Part shown: piece by piece, positions 37,470-46,845 of the stretch
Layout: every line of letters begins with the position of its first letter
Position numbering within the stretch: the first letter of the stretch is position 1
Assembly (NCBI GenBank): GCA_001723645.1
Contig: MDLC01000013.1
Location: forward strand, 1-64,000
Origin: Candidatus Endobugula sertula
GTDB taxonomy: Bacteria; Pseudomonadota; Gammaproteobacteria; Pseudomonadales; Cellvibrionaceae
Direction: 5' to 3'
Length of the DNA: 64,000 nt
Translations under genes and position numbers: made by a program
Notes under the pieces: model-generated
The model's input: only the letters and a program-made list of their open reading frames with translations
Database searches by the model: none
Told to the model about the DNA's origin: nothing

Positions 37470-38663
37470 TCAATATTGTTTCGCTATAGCCTGAATAATA
37501 CGTTGGGCCTGCTGAAATTTATTGGCTTTCGGTAGATACTGTTCTGATTCTGCTGTGAGTATAGTGACAATATTATCGTCACTATTAAAACCAATATGGG
37601 TATCGGAAATGTCATTAGCAACCACCATATCCAAATTTTTCCGTTGTAATTTATCTCTGGCATAGTGAATGACATCATGGGTTTCAGCGGCAAACCCGAC
37701 AACAAAAGGCTTAGGGTCTGCATTGGCGATGGCGGTAACGATATCTGGGTTTTTCACCATTTCAATGTGCATAGTGTCTTGTCCGGTTTTTTTTATCTTC
37801 TGTTCTGCGATAGTAGCGGGGCGAAAATCGGCAACTGCAGCTGAAGCAATAAATATATCGCATCCGGGTAAATGATCCATGCTGCTCTGGTACATGTCTA
37901 TAGCTGATGAGGTATGAATACATGTCACCCGATCTGGACAAGGTAGTGCGGTAGGCCCACTAATGAGTATCACCTTAGCACCTGCATCAACTGTGGCTTG
38001 TGCCAGTGCATACCCCATTTTTCCTGAACTATGATTACTGATATAGCGTACAGGATCAATCGCTTCACGAGTCGGGCCTGCGGTAATCACAACGGTTTTT
38101 CCTGCGAGTAAACCAGTTTCAAAGAAGTGACTGACCTCACTGGCTAAAGTACTAGGCTCTGACATTCGCCCCATGCCAATATCGCCACAGGCCTGACCAC
38201 CAGAGGCGGGCCCCAATTGATGAATGCCACGTTGCTGTAATATCGCCAAATTATCCTGAGTGGCTTGATTGTGCCACATAGCCTCATTCATGGCAGGTGC
38301 AATAGCCAGTTCGCAACGGCGGGCCAAGCAAACGGTAGTGAGCAAATTGTCTCCTTTTCCATGGGCTAATCGTGCAATGATATCCGCACTGGCTGGGGCA
38401 ATCAGAATAAGATCTGCCCAGCGAGCTAACGATATATGCCCCATAGCAGCTTCCGCTTCTGGGTCTAGTAAGTCATTATGTACGGGATGACCAGATAAGG
38501 CTTGTAGAGTCAGGGGAGTCATAAATGCCTCTGCAGCACGAGTCATCACAACACGAACATCCGCTCCCATATCCTGTAGTCGACGGATGAGCTCCGCACT
38601 TTTGTAAGCGGCAATGCCACCAGAAACGCCGAGCAGGATACGTCGATTCATCAAATTTGACAT
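37470..38663 (-). CDS. coaBC: Bifunctional phosphopantothenoylcysteine decarboxylase / synthetase
   Basis: Two consecutive steps of coenzyme A synthesis. 397 residues. CoaC part (about 1-190): VSGGIAAYK, catalytic His in MGHISLARWAD, PAMN, and the Cys in GGQACGDIGMGRM. CoaB part (about 190-397): VVITAGPTREAIDPVR, SSGKMGYALA, and KIKK with the catalytic Lys. dut, which normally lies between coaBC and algC in Pseudomonas, is missing: the gap is about 66 bases. Confidence 0.97.
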   Translation of the reverse strand: MSNLMNRRILLGVSGGIAAYKSAELIRRLQDMGADVRVVMTRAAEAFMTPLTLQALSGHPVHNDLLDPEAEAAMGHISLARWADLILIAPASADIIARLAHGKGDNLLTTVCLARRCELAIAPAMNEAMWHNQATQDNLAILQQRGIHQLGPASGGQACGDIGMGRMSEPSTLASEVSHFFETGLLAGKTVVITAGPTREAIDPVRYISNHSSGKMGYALAQATVDAGAKVILISGPTALPCPDRVTCIHTSSAIDMYQSSMDHLPGCDIFIASAAVADFRPATIAEQKIKKTGQDTMHIEMVKNPDIVTAIANADPKPFVVGFAAETHDVIHYARDKLQRKNLDMVVANDISDTHIGFNSDDNIVTILTAESEQYLPKANKFQQAQRIIQAIAKQY

Positions 38664-38784
38664 AAATTTATATCACTTTTTTGTAAGTAAGGTCTAGTTT
38701 CTCATCTTTTCATTAGCGACAATAACCTGATACGATAACATTTTGCTAAGGAAACTGACACAATCAGTACACAAGGACGATAAT

Positions 38785-39459
38785 ATGGCAATAACAGATT
38801 GGCCCAAAGCGGAGCGCCCTCGTGAAAAACTACTCTTGAAGGGGGCTGATGCTCTTTCTGATGCAGAGTTGCTCGCTATTTTTCTCAGAACCGGTTGTAT
38901 GGGGAAATCGGCTGTCGACTTAGCCCGTGATATCCTGCAGGAATTTGGTGGCTTACGCCCACTAATGGAAGCAAGCCAGCAGCACTTTTGTAGTATTTAC
39001 GGCTTAGGTCAGGCAAAATACGTACAGCTTCAAGCTGTGTTAGAGATGGCACGACGACATTTGGAGTCTACCCTGAATAAGGGGGATATATTCACCAATG
39101 CCCATAAGGTTCGTCATTATTTACTCTCTAGGCTCCGACACCAAACACGCGAAGTATTTGCCGTTTTATTATTAGATAATCAACATCAACTCATCGCGTA
39201 TAAGGAATTGTTTTTTGGTACAGTCAATGTTGCCAGTGTCTATCCCAGAGAGGTAGTCAAACTGGCACTGGATAAAAATGCGACAGCTCTTATCTTGGCC
39301 CATAACCACCCCTCTGGCAGTGTAGAACCCAGCCTTGCGGACAGGCATATTACTGACCAACTTAAAAAATCTTTGACTTTAGTGGATATTCGCGTGTTAG
39401 ACCACTTTGTGATTGGTGATGGTGACGTGTGCTCGTTTGCTGAACGTGGGTGGATGTGA
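38785..39459 (+). CDS. radC: RadC family JAB1/MPN metalloprotease-fold protein
   Basis: 224 residues. N-terminal helix-hairpin-helix region (about 40-95, [14 protein letters not shown]) and a C-terminal JAMM-type metal motif [20 protein letters not shown]. RadC was once linked to DNA repair, but its real function is unknown. The ATG at 38785 follows AAGGA by 7 bases and is chosen over an in-frame ATG 14 codons upstream. It diverges from coaBC as in Pseudomonas; rpmBG, which usually follow, are not here. Confidence 0.93.
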   Translation: MAITDWPKAERPREKLLLKGADALSDAELLAIFLRTGCMGKSAVDLARDILQEFGGLRPLMEASQQHFCSIYGLGQAKYVQLQAVLEMARRHLESTLNKGDIFTNAHKVRHYLLSRLRHQTREVFAVLLLDNQHQLIAYKELFFGTVNVASVYPREVVKLALDKNATALILAHNHPSGSVEPSLADRHITDQLKKSLTLVDIRVLDHFVIGDGDVCSFAERGWM

Positions 39460-39538
39460 TGTTATACGCAGCATGGAACACCTAATGCGAGGGACCTGAC
39501 ATGAGGTTAAATAGATACCAATCCCCATTAGACCCCGT

Positions 39539-39544
39539 TATAAT
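39539..39544 (+). promoter_or_regulatory. Possible -10 box upstream of glyQ
   Basis: A perfect TATAAT lies 58 bases before the glyQ start. The hexamer 17 bases further upstream (TACCAA) is a poor -35. It is a candidate for the glyQS promoter. Confidence 0.4.
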
Positions 39545-39601
39545 CCCCGCCTTTACTATTATCTCCTGAACACATCTTCAATTGTATATAAGAGGTATAC
39601 T

Positions 39602-40555
39602 GTGTCGACTCCCGACGTGCATACTTTTCAAGGTTTGATTTTGCTATTACAACAGTTTTGGGCAAAGCAAGGTTGCGTGGTTCTCCAACCACTGGATATG
39701 GAAGTCGGGGCGGGGACATTCCACCCTGCTACCTTTATACGTGCTATTGGCCCAGAAACGTGGAACAGTGCCTATGTTCAACCTTCTCGTCGTCCAACGG
39801 ATGGTCGTTATGCTGAAAACCCTAACCGATTGCAGCATTATTATCAGTTTCAAGTGGTATTAAAACCTTCTCCAGATAATTTCCAGCAATTGTATTTAGC
39901 CTCATTAAGAGAACTCGGTATTGATACCAATGTTCACGACATTCGCTTTGTCGAAGATAATTGGGAATCACCCACGCTAGGAGCCTGGGGTCTGGGCTGG
40001 GAAGTCTGGCTGAATGGTATGGAAGTCACACAGTTTACCTACTTTCAACAAGTCGGTGGGTTGGAATGCTTCCCTGTTACAGGGGAAATTACTTATGGTA
40101 TCGAGCGTATTGCGATGTACCTACAAGGTGTGGATTCTATTTTTGACCTAGTCTGGACCCATAATTCTGAAGGCAAAGCCGTAACTTATGGTGATGTTTT
40201 CAGACAAAATGAAGTGGAAATGTGCCACTACAACTTTGAACATGCCAATATAGACTTCCTATTTCAAAGCTTCGATGTTTATGAACAGGAAAGTCAGCAT
40301 CTTGTCGAGGCTAGGTTACCTTTACCTGCCTATGAAATGGTGATGAAAGCTTCTCATGCCTTTAACCTACTCGATGCTCGCCATGCTATTTCAGTGACTG
40401 AACGACAGCGTTTTATTTTACGTGTTCGTACCCTGGCTCGTGCGGTTGCACAATGTTATTACGATGCTCGTAAAGAACTGGGCTTTCCTCTTGCGGAAGA
40501 AAGTATTCGTCAGCGCTTATTAGATGTGGAACAAGCCACAGGAGATGCGCCATGA
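39602..40555 (+). CDS. glyQ: Glycine--tRNA ligase alpha subunit
   Basis: Alpha chain of the tetrameric bacterial glycyl-tRNA synthetase. 317 residues. Typical stretches: [44 protein letters not shown]-like [14 protein letters not shown], and [13 protein letters not shown]. The start is GTG with AAGAGG upstream. The stop overlaps glyS by four bases (ATGA), so the subunits are translationally coupled. Confidence 0.97.
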   Translation: MSTPDVHTFQGLILLLQQFWAKQGCVVLQPLDMEVGAGTFHPATFIRAIGPETWNSAYVQPSRRPTDGRYAENPNRLQHYYQFQVVLKPSPDNFQQLYLASLRELGIDTNVHDIRFVEDNWESPTLGAWGLGWEVWLNGMEVTQFTYFQQVGGLECFPVTGEITYGIERIAMYLQGVDSIFDLVWTHNSEGKAVTYGDVFRQNEVEMCHYNFEHANIDFLFQSFDVYEQESQHLVEARLPLPAYEMVMKASHAFNLLDARHAISVTERQRFILRVRTLARAVAQCYYDARKELGFPLAEESIRQRLLDVEQATGDAP

Positions 40556-42624
40556 GTCAGGATTTCCTGGTTGAATTAGGCACAGAAGAACTACCGCCCA
40601 AAGCACTGACGGATTTATCTAATGCTTTTTCCTTGGGTATTGAAGCCGGTTTGAGGGCGAAGGGCTTAGATTTTAATAGGGTTACGGCTTATGCGACGCC
40701 TCGTCGATTAGCCGTAATAGTGAATGACCTGACAGACTGCACCCCGATTGTTGATCAGGTTGTTTGGGGGCCTCCCGTTAAAATTTCTTTTGATGCTGAT
40801 GGCGAGCCAACCAAAGCTGCTACTGGCTTTGCCAATAAAAATGGTATTGATCTTTCGGAACTTCGTAGCGAAAGTGACGGTAACATCGAAAAGTTGGTCC
40901 ATAAAACCAAGTCAGGGGGTGTTTCAACGGTTACTTTACTAGAAGGTATAGTGGAAGAGTCTTTAGCGAAATTACCTATTCCCAAACGTATGCGTTGGGG
41001 GGCCAATCGTACAGAGTTTGTTCGCCCAGTGCATTGGCTGATGATGTTGTATGGCAATGAGATTGTAGATGCTACAGTCCTGGGCTTACGGGCCAACCGT
41101 AAAACTCGTGGTCATCGTTTTCATTATAACCAAGCTTTGGATATTGCTTCTGTCAGTGAATATGTTAGCAAACTGGCCGATATTGCCTATGTGATTGTGG
41201 ATTTTGATTGTAGAAAGCAAATGATCCAGGAGCAAGTGATTGCCGTTGCCAAGGAAGTCGGGGGGCAGGCGGTGATCAGTGAAGACCTACTGAATGAAGT
41301 GACAGCCTTAGTGGAATGGCCCGTTGCTCTAAGGGGGTCTTTTGAAGAACGTTTCCTTGAGGTGCCTGCAGAAGCACTGATTTCTTCGATGAAAGAACAC
41401 CAGAAATATTTCCATGTGGTTGATAGTCACAACCAACTCATGCCGTACTTTATTACGGTATCCAATATTGAGAGTAAAAACCCGGCGCAGGTGATTGACG
41501 GAAACGAACGGGTGATTCGTCCTCGCTTGTCTGATGCCGCCTTTTTCTTTGAAACCGATAAAAAAACCACTTTGGCTAGCAAACGTGAGCGCCTACATAC
41601 GGTCGTGTTCCAAGTTAAACTGGGTACTGTGTTTGAAAAAACCGAACGTATAGCCAGTCTGGCCCATGCTATTGCGGAAATATTGGGTGTGAATACAGAT
41701 GAAGCGGTACGCGCAGGTCAGTTGTGTAAATGTGATTTGGTCAGTGAGATGGTTTATGAGTTCTCTGATATGCAGGGAATGGCCGGCTATCATTATGCCC
41801 GTTTTGATGGTGAGCCAGGTGCTGTTGCCGCAGCAATGAACGAGCACTATATGCCTCGCTTTGCAGGTGATACCTTACCCGCTACCGATGTGGGCGCCGT
41901 TGTCGCGCTAGCGGATCGTCTTGATACATTAGTCGGTATTTTTGGTATTGGTGAACAACCTACAGGTTCGAAAGATCCTTTTGCTTTGCGTCGGGCCAGT
42001 GTGGGGGTGTTGCGCTTACTGGTTGAACAAGACCGGAATTTGGACTTACGTCAACTGTTAACATTAGCCTATTCACAATATACAGACCTGCCAGGGGGTG
42101 AAGCGGTTATCGAGCAAACTCTGCATTATATGTTGGATCGCTTTCGTGCTTGGTATGAAGAACAAACCATTCCTGTGGAGGTTTTTCAAGCAGTCAATGC
42201 TAAAGCGCTCTCTCACCCTTTGGATATTGACCAACGTGTTCAAGCCGTTAATCACTTTCGTCAATTACCAGAAGCAGAAGCACTCGCTGTGGCTAATAAA
42301 CGTGTGGCCAATATTTTAGCCAAAGCGGATTTTATTCCTGTGATAGTAGATGAAACGGCACTCATAGAAGAAGCAGAAAAAGCACTCTATGCTGCTGTAC
42401 AAAAACAGCAAAAATCGGTAGCACCGTTATTTTCAAGTCGGCAATACAAGAAAGCATTGAGCGAGTTGGCGACTTTACATGACGTTGTGGATCAATTTTT
42501 TGATCACGTAATGGTAATGGCTGATGACAAAGTGCTTAGAAATAACCGATTGGCACTGCTGCAACAATTACGGGCCTTATTTTTTGAAGTGGCCGATATT
42601 TCTTGTCTAGCAGCATCCAAATAA
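40552..42624 (+). CDS. glyS: Glycine--tRNA ligase beta subunit
   Basis: 690 residues, the normal length of the beta chain. Starts [18 protein letters not shown] and contains RMRWG (about 145), [13 protein letters not shown] (about 325), and [15 protein letters not shown] (about 475), with a DALR-like anticodon-binding region near the C-terminus. Its TAA overlaps the ATG of the GmhB-like gene (TAATG). Same order as Pseudomonas glyQ-glyS-gmhB-plsC. Confidence 0.97.
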   Translation: MSQDFLVELGTEELPPKALTDLSNAFSLGIEAGLRAKGLDFNRVTAYATPRRLAVIVNDLTDCTPIVDQVVWGPPVKISFDADGEPTKAATGFANKNGIDLSELRSESDGNIEKLVHKTKSGGVSTVTLLEGIVEESLAKLPIPKRMRWGANRTEFVRPVHWLMMLYGNEIVDATVLGLRANRKTRGHRFHYNQALDIASVSEYVSKLADIAYVIVDFDCRKQMIQEQVIAVAKEVGGQAVISEDLLNEVTALVEWPVALRGSFEERFLEVPAEALISSMKEHQKYFHVVDSHNQLMPYFITVSNIESKNPAQVIDGNERVIRPRLSDAAFFFETDKKTTLASKRERLHTVVFQVKLGTVFEKTERIASLAHAIAEILGVNTDEAVRAGQLCKCDLVSEMVYEFSDMQGMAGYHYARFDGEPGAVAAAMNEHYMPRFAGDTLPATDVGAVVALADRLDTLVGIFGIGEQPTGSKDPFALRRASVGVLRLLVEQDRNLDLRQLLTLAYSQYTDLPGGEAVIEQTLHYMLDRFRAWYEEQTIPVEVFQAVNAKALSHPLDIDQRVQAVNHFRQLPEAEALAVANKRVANILAKADFIPVIVDETALIEEAEKALYAAVQKQQKSVAPLFSSRQYKKALSELATLHDVVDQFFDHVMVMADDKVLRNNRLALLQQLRALFFEVADISCLAASK

Positions 42625-43100
42625 TGAAACCGCTTTTTATTAGCCGCGATGGTGTGATTAATAAGCGCATGGCTGGTGGAGTCAGCCATCGTACACAGTT
42701 AGAGTTGATTCCAGGAAGTATTGAAACGGTGGCTCGTTTATCAAAGCAAGGCTATACGATCATCATGGTGACACACCAACCGGGTTTAAGCCGGGGCTTA
42801 TTTGATCTTGATGAACTGGAAGCCATTCATGCAAAAATAGCAGATTGTGTTGAGCAGCAGGGCGGTTGTATTACAGCGATTTTTTATTGCCCACACGATG
42901 CGGATGACTATTGTTATTGCCGACCCCCGGCGACGGGTCTATTGGATGTTGTTGGAGTGGAACTAGATTGCATGATCGATAATGCTTTTTACTTTTGTGA
43001 TAACGATGATGAACTGTGTGCAGCAAAAGCCCGTGGTTGTATACCCATTCTTTGTGATGAAGTCACTACATTGCACATTGCCAGTCAATCATTGAACTAA
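42624..43100 (+). CDS. GmhB-like HAD protein lacking the catalytic nucleophile
   Basis: 158 residues from the ATG at 42624. By position and sequence it is a homologue of D,D-heptose 1,7-bisphosphate phosphatase. The zinc-loop Cys/His set is kept (Cys89, His91, Cys97, Cys99). Catalytic residues are not: the usual FLDRDG is FISRDG, so the nucleophilic Asp is Ser7, while Asp9 (general acid) remains; TNQSG is THQPG; the CRKP lysine is Pro101. Asp126 of the last motif remains. The nucleotide codons are clear (AGC for Ser7). It probably does not work as a normal HAD phosphatase. It is translationally coupled to glyS and followed by the acyltransferase gene. Confidence 0.85.
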   Translation: MKPLFISRDGVINKRMAGGVSHRTQLELIPGSIETVARLSKQGYTIIMVTHQPGLSRGLFDLDELEAIHAKIADCVEQQGGCITAIFYCPHDADDYCYCRPPATGLLDVVGVELDCMIDNAFYFCDNDDELCAAKARGCIPILCDEVTTLHIASQSLN

Positions 43101-43134
43101 TACTATTGTTATAGAAATTTTTATAAAGTTTACC

Positions 43135-43833
43135 ATGTTGTTATTTATTCGCAGTGCCCTTTTTTATCTCGGCTATTTTATTAGCCTGTTTATCATTGGC
43201 CTTATGAGTTTGCCACTATTGTTAATGCCTAAAAAAATAGCGGCACCCGTTATTTTATTGTGGAGTCGTTTTGTGGTTTTTTGGCTAAAGATTTGTTGTG
43301 GCATTCATTATCACATTAACGGCAATATTAATCAGCTACCCTCTCCCTGTGTCGTTATCGCCAATCATCAAAGTCCTTGGGAAACGATTTTTTTACAATT
43401 GTATCTTTATCCTTTAACGACAGTATTAAAGCAGGAGTTATTACATATCCCCTTTTTTGGTTGGGGGCTACGCATACTCAATCCTATTGCAATAAACCGC
43501 TCTCATCCAGTACAGGCATTAAAGCAAATTAAAAAAATCAGTGTGGAGCGGTTACAAAAAGGTGACCGTGTATTAATTTTTCCTGAAGGTACACGCCAGC
43601 CCGTTGGACAATTAGGCAATTTTGCTCGTAGTGGTGCTGATATTGCAAAAACAGCAGATGTTCCCATTGTTGTTATTGCACAGGATGCTGGGAACTATTG
43701 GCATAATAAGAAATTTTTAAAAACACCTGGCACAATACAGCTTACAATACGAGAACCGTTTACTGTGAATGCGGAAAACACCAAAGAAGTCATGCAAGAT
43801 ATTCAAGCTTGGATACAAACTACATTGTCATAA
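43135..43833 (+). CDS. plsC: 1-acyl-sn-glycerol-3-phosphate acyltransferase (PlsC family)
   Basis: 232 residues with an N-terminal hydrophobic hairpin (about 5-60). Block I is NHQSPWET, so the catalytic HX4D is HX4E, a variant seen in this subfamily next to gmhB. Block III FPEGTRQP is intact. It would acylate lysophosphatidate in the inner membrane, or a related lysolipid. It follows the GmhB-like gene by 34 bases. Pseudomonas has a homologue at the same position. Confidence 0.85.
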   Translation: MLLFIRSALFYLGYFISLFIIGLMSLPLLLMPKKIAAPVILLWSRFVVFWLKICCGIHYHINGNINQLPSPCVVIANHQSPWETIFLQLYLYPLTTVLKQELLHIPFFGWGLRILNPIAINRSHPVQALKQIKKISVERLQKGDRVLIFPEGTRQPVGQLGNFARSGADIAKTADVPIVVIAQDAGNYWHNKKFLKTPGTIQLTIREPFTVNAENTKEVMQDIQAWIQTTLS

Positions 43834-43948
43834 TTACCGAGCTATTCGCAATTTACTTCCCATCAAATGGTTAACCACGAATAACCAAGCTTTGGTGAGG
43901 ATAAAATGCCAACAAAATTTAGGGGAAACCAGAAGAAGAATGCGGTTC

Positions 43949-45067
43949 TTACTCTAATTCCAAACTATCTGCCGCTAAAGAAAGGGCATGAGTATCAGAT
44001 TCCGAATCCAATTTAATCATCAGCCGTAAGTCATTGCTCGAATCCGCATAAGATAACGCATCTTCATAACTGATTTCACCAGTATTATATAGGGCAAATA
44101 ATGCTTGATCAAAAGTCTGCATGCCTAGCTCTGTTGATTTTTTCATTAACTCTTTTAATTCGCTGATTTTTCCTTTACGGATCAAGTCAGATACAAGCGG
44201 AGTATTTAACAATACTTCTAGGCAAACTCGACGCTCCTTACCATCGGAACTAGGAATCAACTGTTGTGCCACCATGGCTTTTAAATTAAGCGATAAATCC
44301 ATCCATAGCTGCTGATGCCTATCGGCTGGAAAGAAGTGAAAAATACGATCCAGAGCTTGGTTAGCATTGTTCGCATGCAAGGTACAAAGACACAAATGCC
44401 CCGTCTCAGCAAAGGCAATCGCATGTTCCATGGTTTCCCGTGTACGCACTTCACTAATGACAATAACATTTGGGGCTTGTCGTAGAGCATTTTTCAGCGC
44501 GACCTCATAGGACTCCGTGTCCAGACCTATTTCTCGCTGGGTAACAATACAATGTTGATGTTGATGTATAAATTCGATAGGGTCTTCAATAGAAATAATA
44601 TGCCCTTTACTATGCAGGTTACGATGGCCGATCATGGCAGCCAATGATGTTGACTTACCAGACCCGGTGGCTCCGACAACCACCACCAGCCCACGTTTGG
44701 CCATTGTCAACTCTTTGATAATTTTCGGTAAACCCAACTGATCAAGCTTTGGAATCACGGTCTCAATACGGCGTATTACCATTCCGATTAAATTTCTGTG
44801 GTAAAACGCATTACAACGAAAACGCCCAAGCTCCTTTACGGTAATGGCAAAGTTAAGCTCTTTCGTTTTAATAAATTCTGTCCGTTGTTTTTCATTCATC
44901 ACACCCAATACGACTTGACGCGACAACTCTGCTGACAAGGGTGTATTAGCTAATGGTATTAATTGCCCATGAAGTTTTATAGCAGGAGGCATATCTGCGG
45001 TAAGAAATAGATCGGATGCCTTTTTATCCGCCATGGTTTTTAATAGTTTTTCAATATCCACTGACAA
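43949..45067 (-). CDS. pilU: Type IV pilus retraction ATPase-associated protein PilU
   Basis: 372 residues, a PilT-like hexameric ATPase. Walker A GATGSGKSTS (about 132), Walker B region VIVISEVRTRETME (GEIRT is usual, here SEVRT), His-box TGHLCLCTLHANNANQALDRI. PilU aids retraction with PilT but does not replace it. It follows pilT by 16 bases. The C-terminal tail (about 345-372, Ser/Asp/Glu rich) is typical of PilU. Confidence 0.93.
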   Translation of the reverse strand: MSVDIEKLLKTMADKKASDLFLTADMPPAIKLHGQLIPLANTPLSAELSRQVVLGVMNEKQRTEFIKTKELNFAITVKELGRFRCNAFYHRNLIGMVIRRIETVIPKLDQLGLPKIIKELTMAKRGLVVVVGATGSGKSTSLAAMIGHRNLHSKGHIISIEDPIEFIHQHQHCIVTQREIGLDTESYEVALKNALRQAPNVIVISEVRTRETMEHAIAFAETGHLCLCTLHANNANQALDRIFHFFPADRHQQLWMDLSLNLKAMVAQQLIPSSDGKERRVCLEVLLNTPLVSDLIRKGKISELKELMKKSTELGMQTFDQALFALYNTGEISYEDALSYADSSNDLRLMIKLDSESDTHALSLAADSLELE

Positions 45068-45083
45068 AAGTTCCTATTGATGA

Positions 45084-46118
45084 TTAGATATTATCGGGCA
45101 TTTTGGCTTTCTTTTTCGCTTCATCTTTAGCAATAAGGCCTTTATTGACCAACATACTTAAACTTTGATCCATGGTTTGCATGCCAACAGCAGCTCCCGT
45201 TTGAATAGCCGAATATATTTGCGCTACTTTATCTTCCCGGATTAAGTTACGGATCGCCATTGTTCCGCGCATAATTTCATGCGCTGCAACGCGGCCACCC
45301 CCACTACGTTTTAGTAAAGCCTGAGACACAACGGCTTCCAAAGATTCTGACAACATAGAGCGCACCATCGCTTTTTCGTTAGCAGGAAAAACGTCTACAA
45401 TACGGTCAATGGTTTTAGCCGCTGACGTAGTATGTAACGTTCCCATCACCAAATGACCCGTTTCTGCTGCGGTTAAAGCTAAACGAATGGTTTCCAAATC
45501 ACGCATTTCACCCACCAAAATAATATCGGGATCTTCACGTAACGCTGAGCGTAAAGCTTCAGCAAAACCATGGGTATCTCGGTGAACTTCCCGCTGGGAA
45601 ACCAGACACTTTTTACTTTCATGAACAAATTCTATCGGATCTTCAATGGTCAAAATATGGTCATAACGCTGTTCGTTAATATAATCCAGCATGGCAGCCA
45701 GTGTAGTTGACTTCCCCGATCCTGTTGGTCCGGTCACTAAAACCAAACCACGAGGGGAATTAGCAATATCCCGAAACACCTGCCCCATATTCAATTCTTC
45801 CATTGACAACACTTTAGAAGGAATAGTCCGAAAAACAGCCCCCGCGCCCCGCTTATGATGAAAGGCATTGACCCTAAAGCGAGCGATGCCTGTTATCTCA
45901 AAAGAGAAATCCGTTTCTAAAAACTCTTCAAAATCCTTACGCTGCTGATCATTCATAATCTCGTAAATAAGCGTATGAACCTGTTTCTGGTCTATAGATG
46001 GTAAGTTAATCCGACGAATGTCACCATCAATACGAATCATAGGTGGTAGGCCAGCAGAGAGGTGTAAATCCGAAGCACCTTGTTTGGCACTAAATGCGAG
46101 TAATTCAGTAATATCCAT
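45084..46118 (-). CDS. pilT: Type IV pilus retraction ATPase PilT
   Basis: 344 residues. Begins MDITELLAFSAKQGASDLHLSAG; Walker A GPTGSGKSTTLAA (about 130), Asp-box TIEDPIEF, Walker B VGEMRDLETI, His-box GHLVMGTLHTTSAA, and AIRNLIRE near the end, all canonical. It powers pilus retraction and twitching motility. The ATG at 46118 follows AAAGG by 9 bases and is chosen over one 16 codons earlier. proC and yggS, frequent neighbours of pilT, are absent. Confidence 0.96.
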   Translation of the reverse strand: MDITELLAFSAKQGASDLHLSAGLPPMIRIDGDIRRINLPSIDQKQVHTLIYEIMNDQQRKDFEEFLETDFSFEITGIARFRVNAFHHKRGAGAVFRTIPSKVLSMEELNMGQVFRDIANSPRGLVLVTGPTGSGKSTTLAAMLDYINEQRYDHILTIEDPIEFVHESKKCLVSQREVHRDTHGFAEALRSALREDPDIILVGEMRDLETIRLALTAAETGHLVMGTLHTTSAAKTIDRIVDVFPANEKAMVRSMLSESLEAVVSQALLKRSGGGRVAAHEIMRGTMAIRNLIREDKVAQIYSAIQTGAAVGMQTMDQSLSMLVNKGLIAKDEAKKKAKMPDNI

Positions 46119-46519
46119 AAAGGACACCTTTATATTATTAAAAGCGAGTTGATCATTATCCTTCATCGTACCTTAAAATGATAAGATGAAACGTCAACGG
46201 ACCCTCGGGCCTGTTGATCATTGGTCATCACTCATTGAGTTAAAAGAGCAAGCGTGTAAACTTGAGGCTCCAACACTATCAATAAAACGAGTTTGCAATC
46301 CCCCAATTTAAGTTAAAACACAATAACCAAAGTATGATAGCACTGGCTTGTGGGTTTTGATGGCTGCTTATGTGAATTATCAACAGACCCTAGGATAATG
46401 CAATTTATTTTTGCAATAATTACGCTAAAATGCTACAACCCGTTGGCGCTTCGTCTCCAGCAGTGGTGAAGCGTCCTAACCGACTACCCACTGTTATTGT
46501 CAGGAATTACCAGATATTC
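46119..46519. other. Divergent intergenic region between pilT and an unknown gene
   Basis: About 400 bases should hold the pilT promoter and that of the gshA side. I see no gene, RNA or strong terminator here. An in-frame extension of the next gene (from 46430) runs into it but has no ribosome site. Confidence 0.35.
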
Positions 46520-46822
46520 ATGAGCACACTTTATATTCTGCAAAACCAACACGGCTATTTCCTTAGAAAAAAGAGTCAGGGGAGAGAAAACCTCGACGAA
46601 AAAGTGACGGGTCATAATAGGACCAGTGAGTGGGTTGATGGCCAGGACCTTCGTTTGCTATTTCGTACCATTCATAAAGATGAAGCAATTAATAGACAAT
46701 TTGAAGTCAGTGCTCAGGATGTCGATTTACGTATTTCCATAAAAGAATACCCCATAAACGCACACAAGCACCCCAATATTCCACAAGATCGTTTGCCCCC
46801 ACCACTACTCGACCACGTTTAG
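46520..46822 (+). CDS. Small protein of unknown function upstream of gshA
   Basis: About 100 residues from the ATG at 46520. The start, STLYILQNQHGYFLRKKSQ, and a middle segment EWVDGQDLRLLFRTIHKDEA look like a conserved small protein, but I cannot name the family. No signal peptide or membrane segment. It ends 23 bases before gshA, suggesting co-transcription. A longer reading from 46430 is possible but unsupported. Confidence 0.6.
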   Translation: MSTLYILQNQHGYFLRKKSQGRENLDEKVTGHNRTSEWVDGQDLRLLFRTIHKDEAINRQFEVSAQDVDLRISIKEYPINAHKHPNIPQDRLPPPLLDHV

Positions 46823-46845
46823 ATGATTCATCAGAGGAACTGTTT

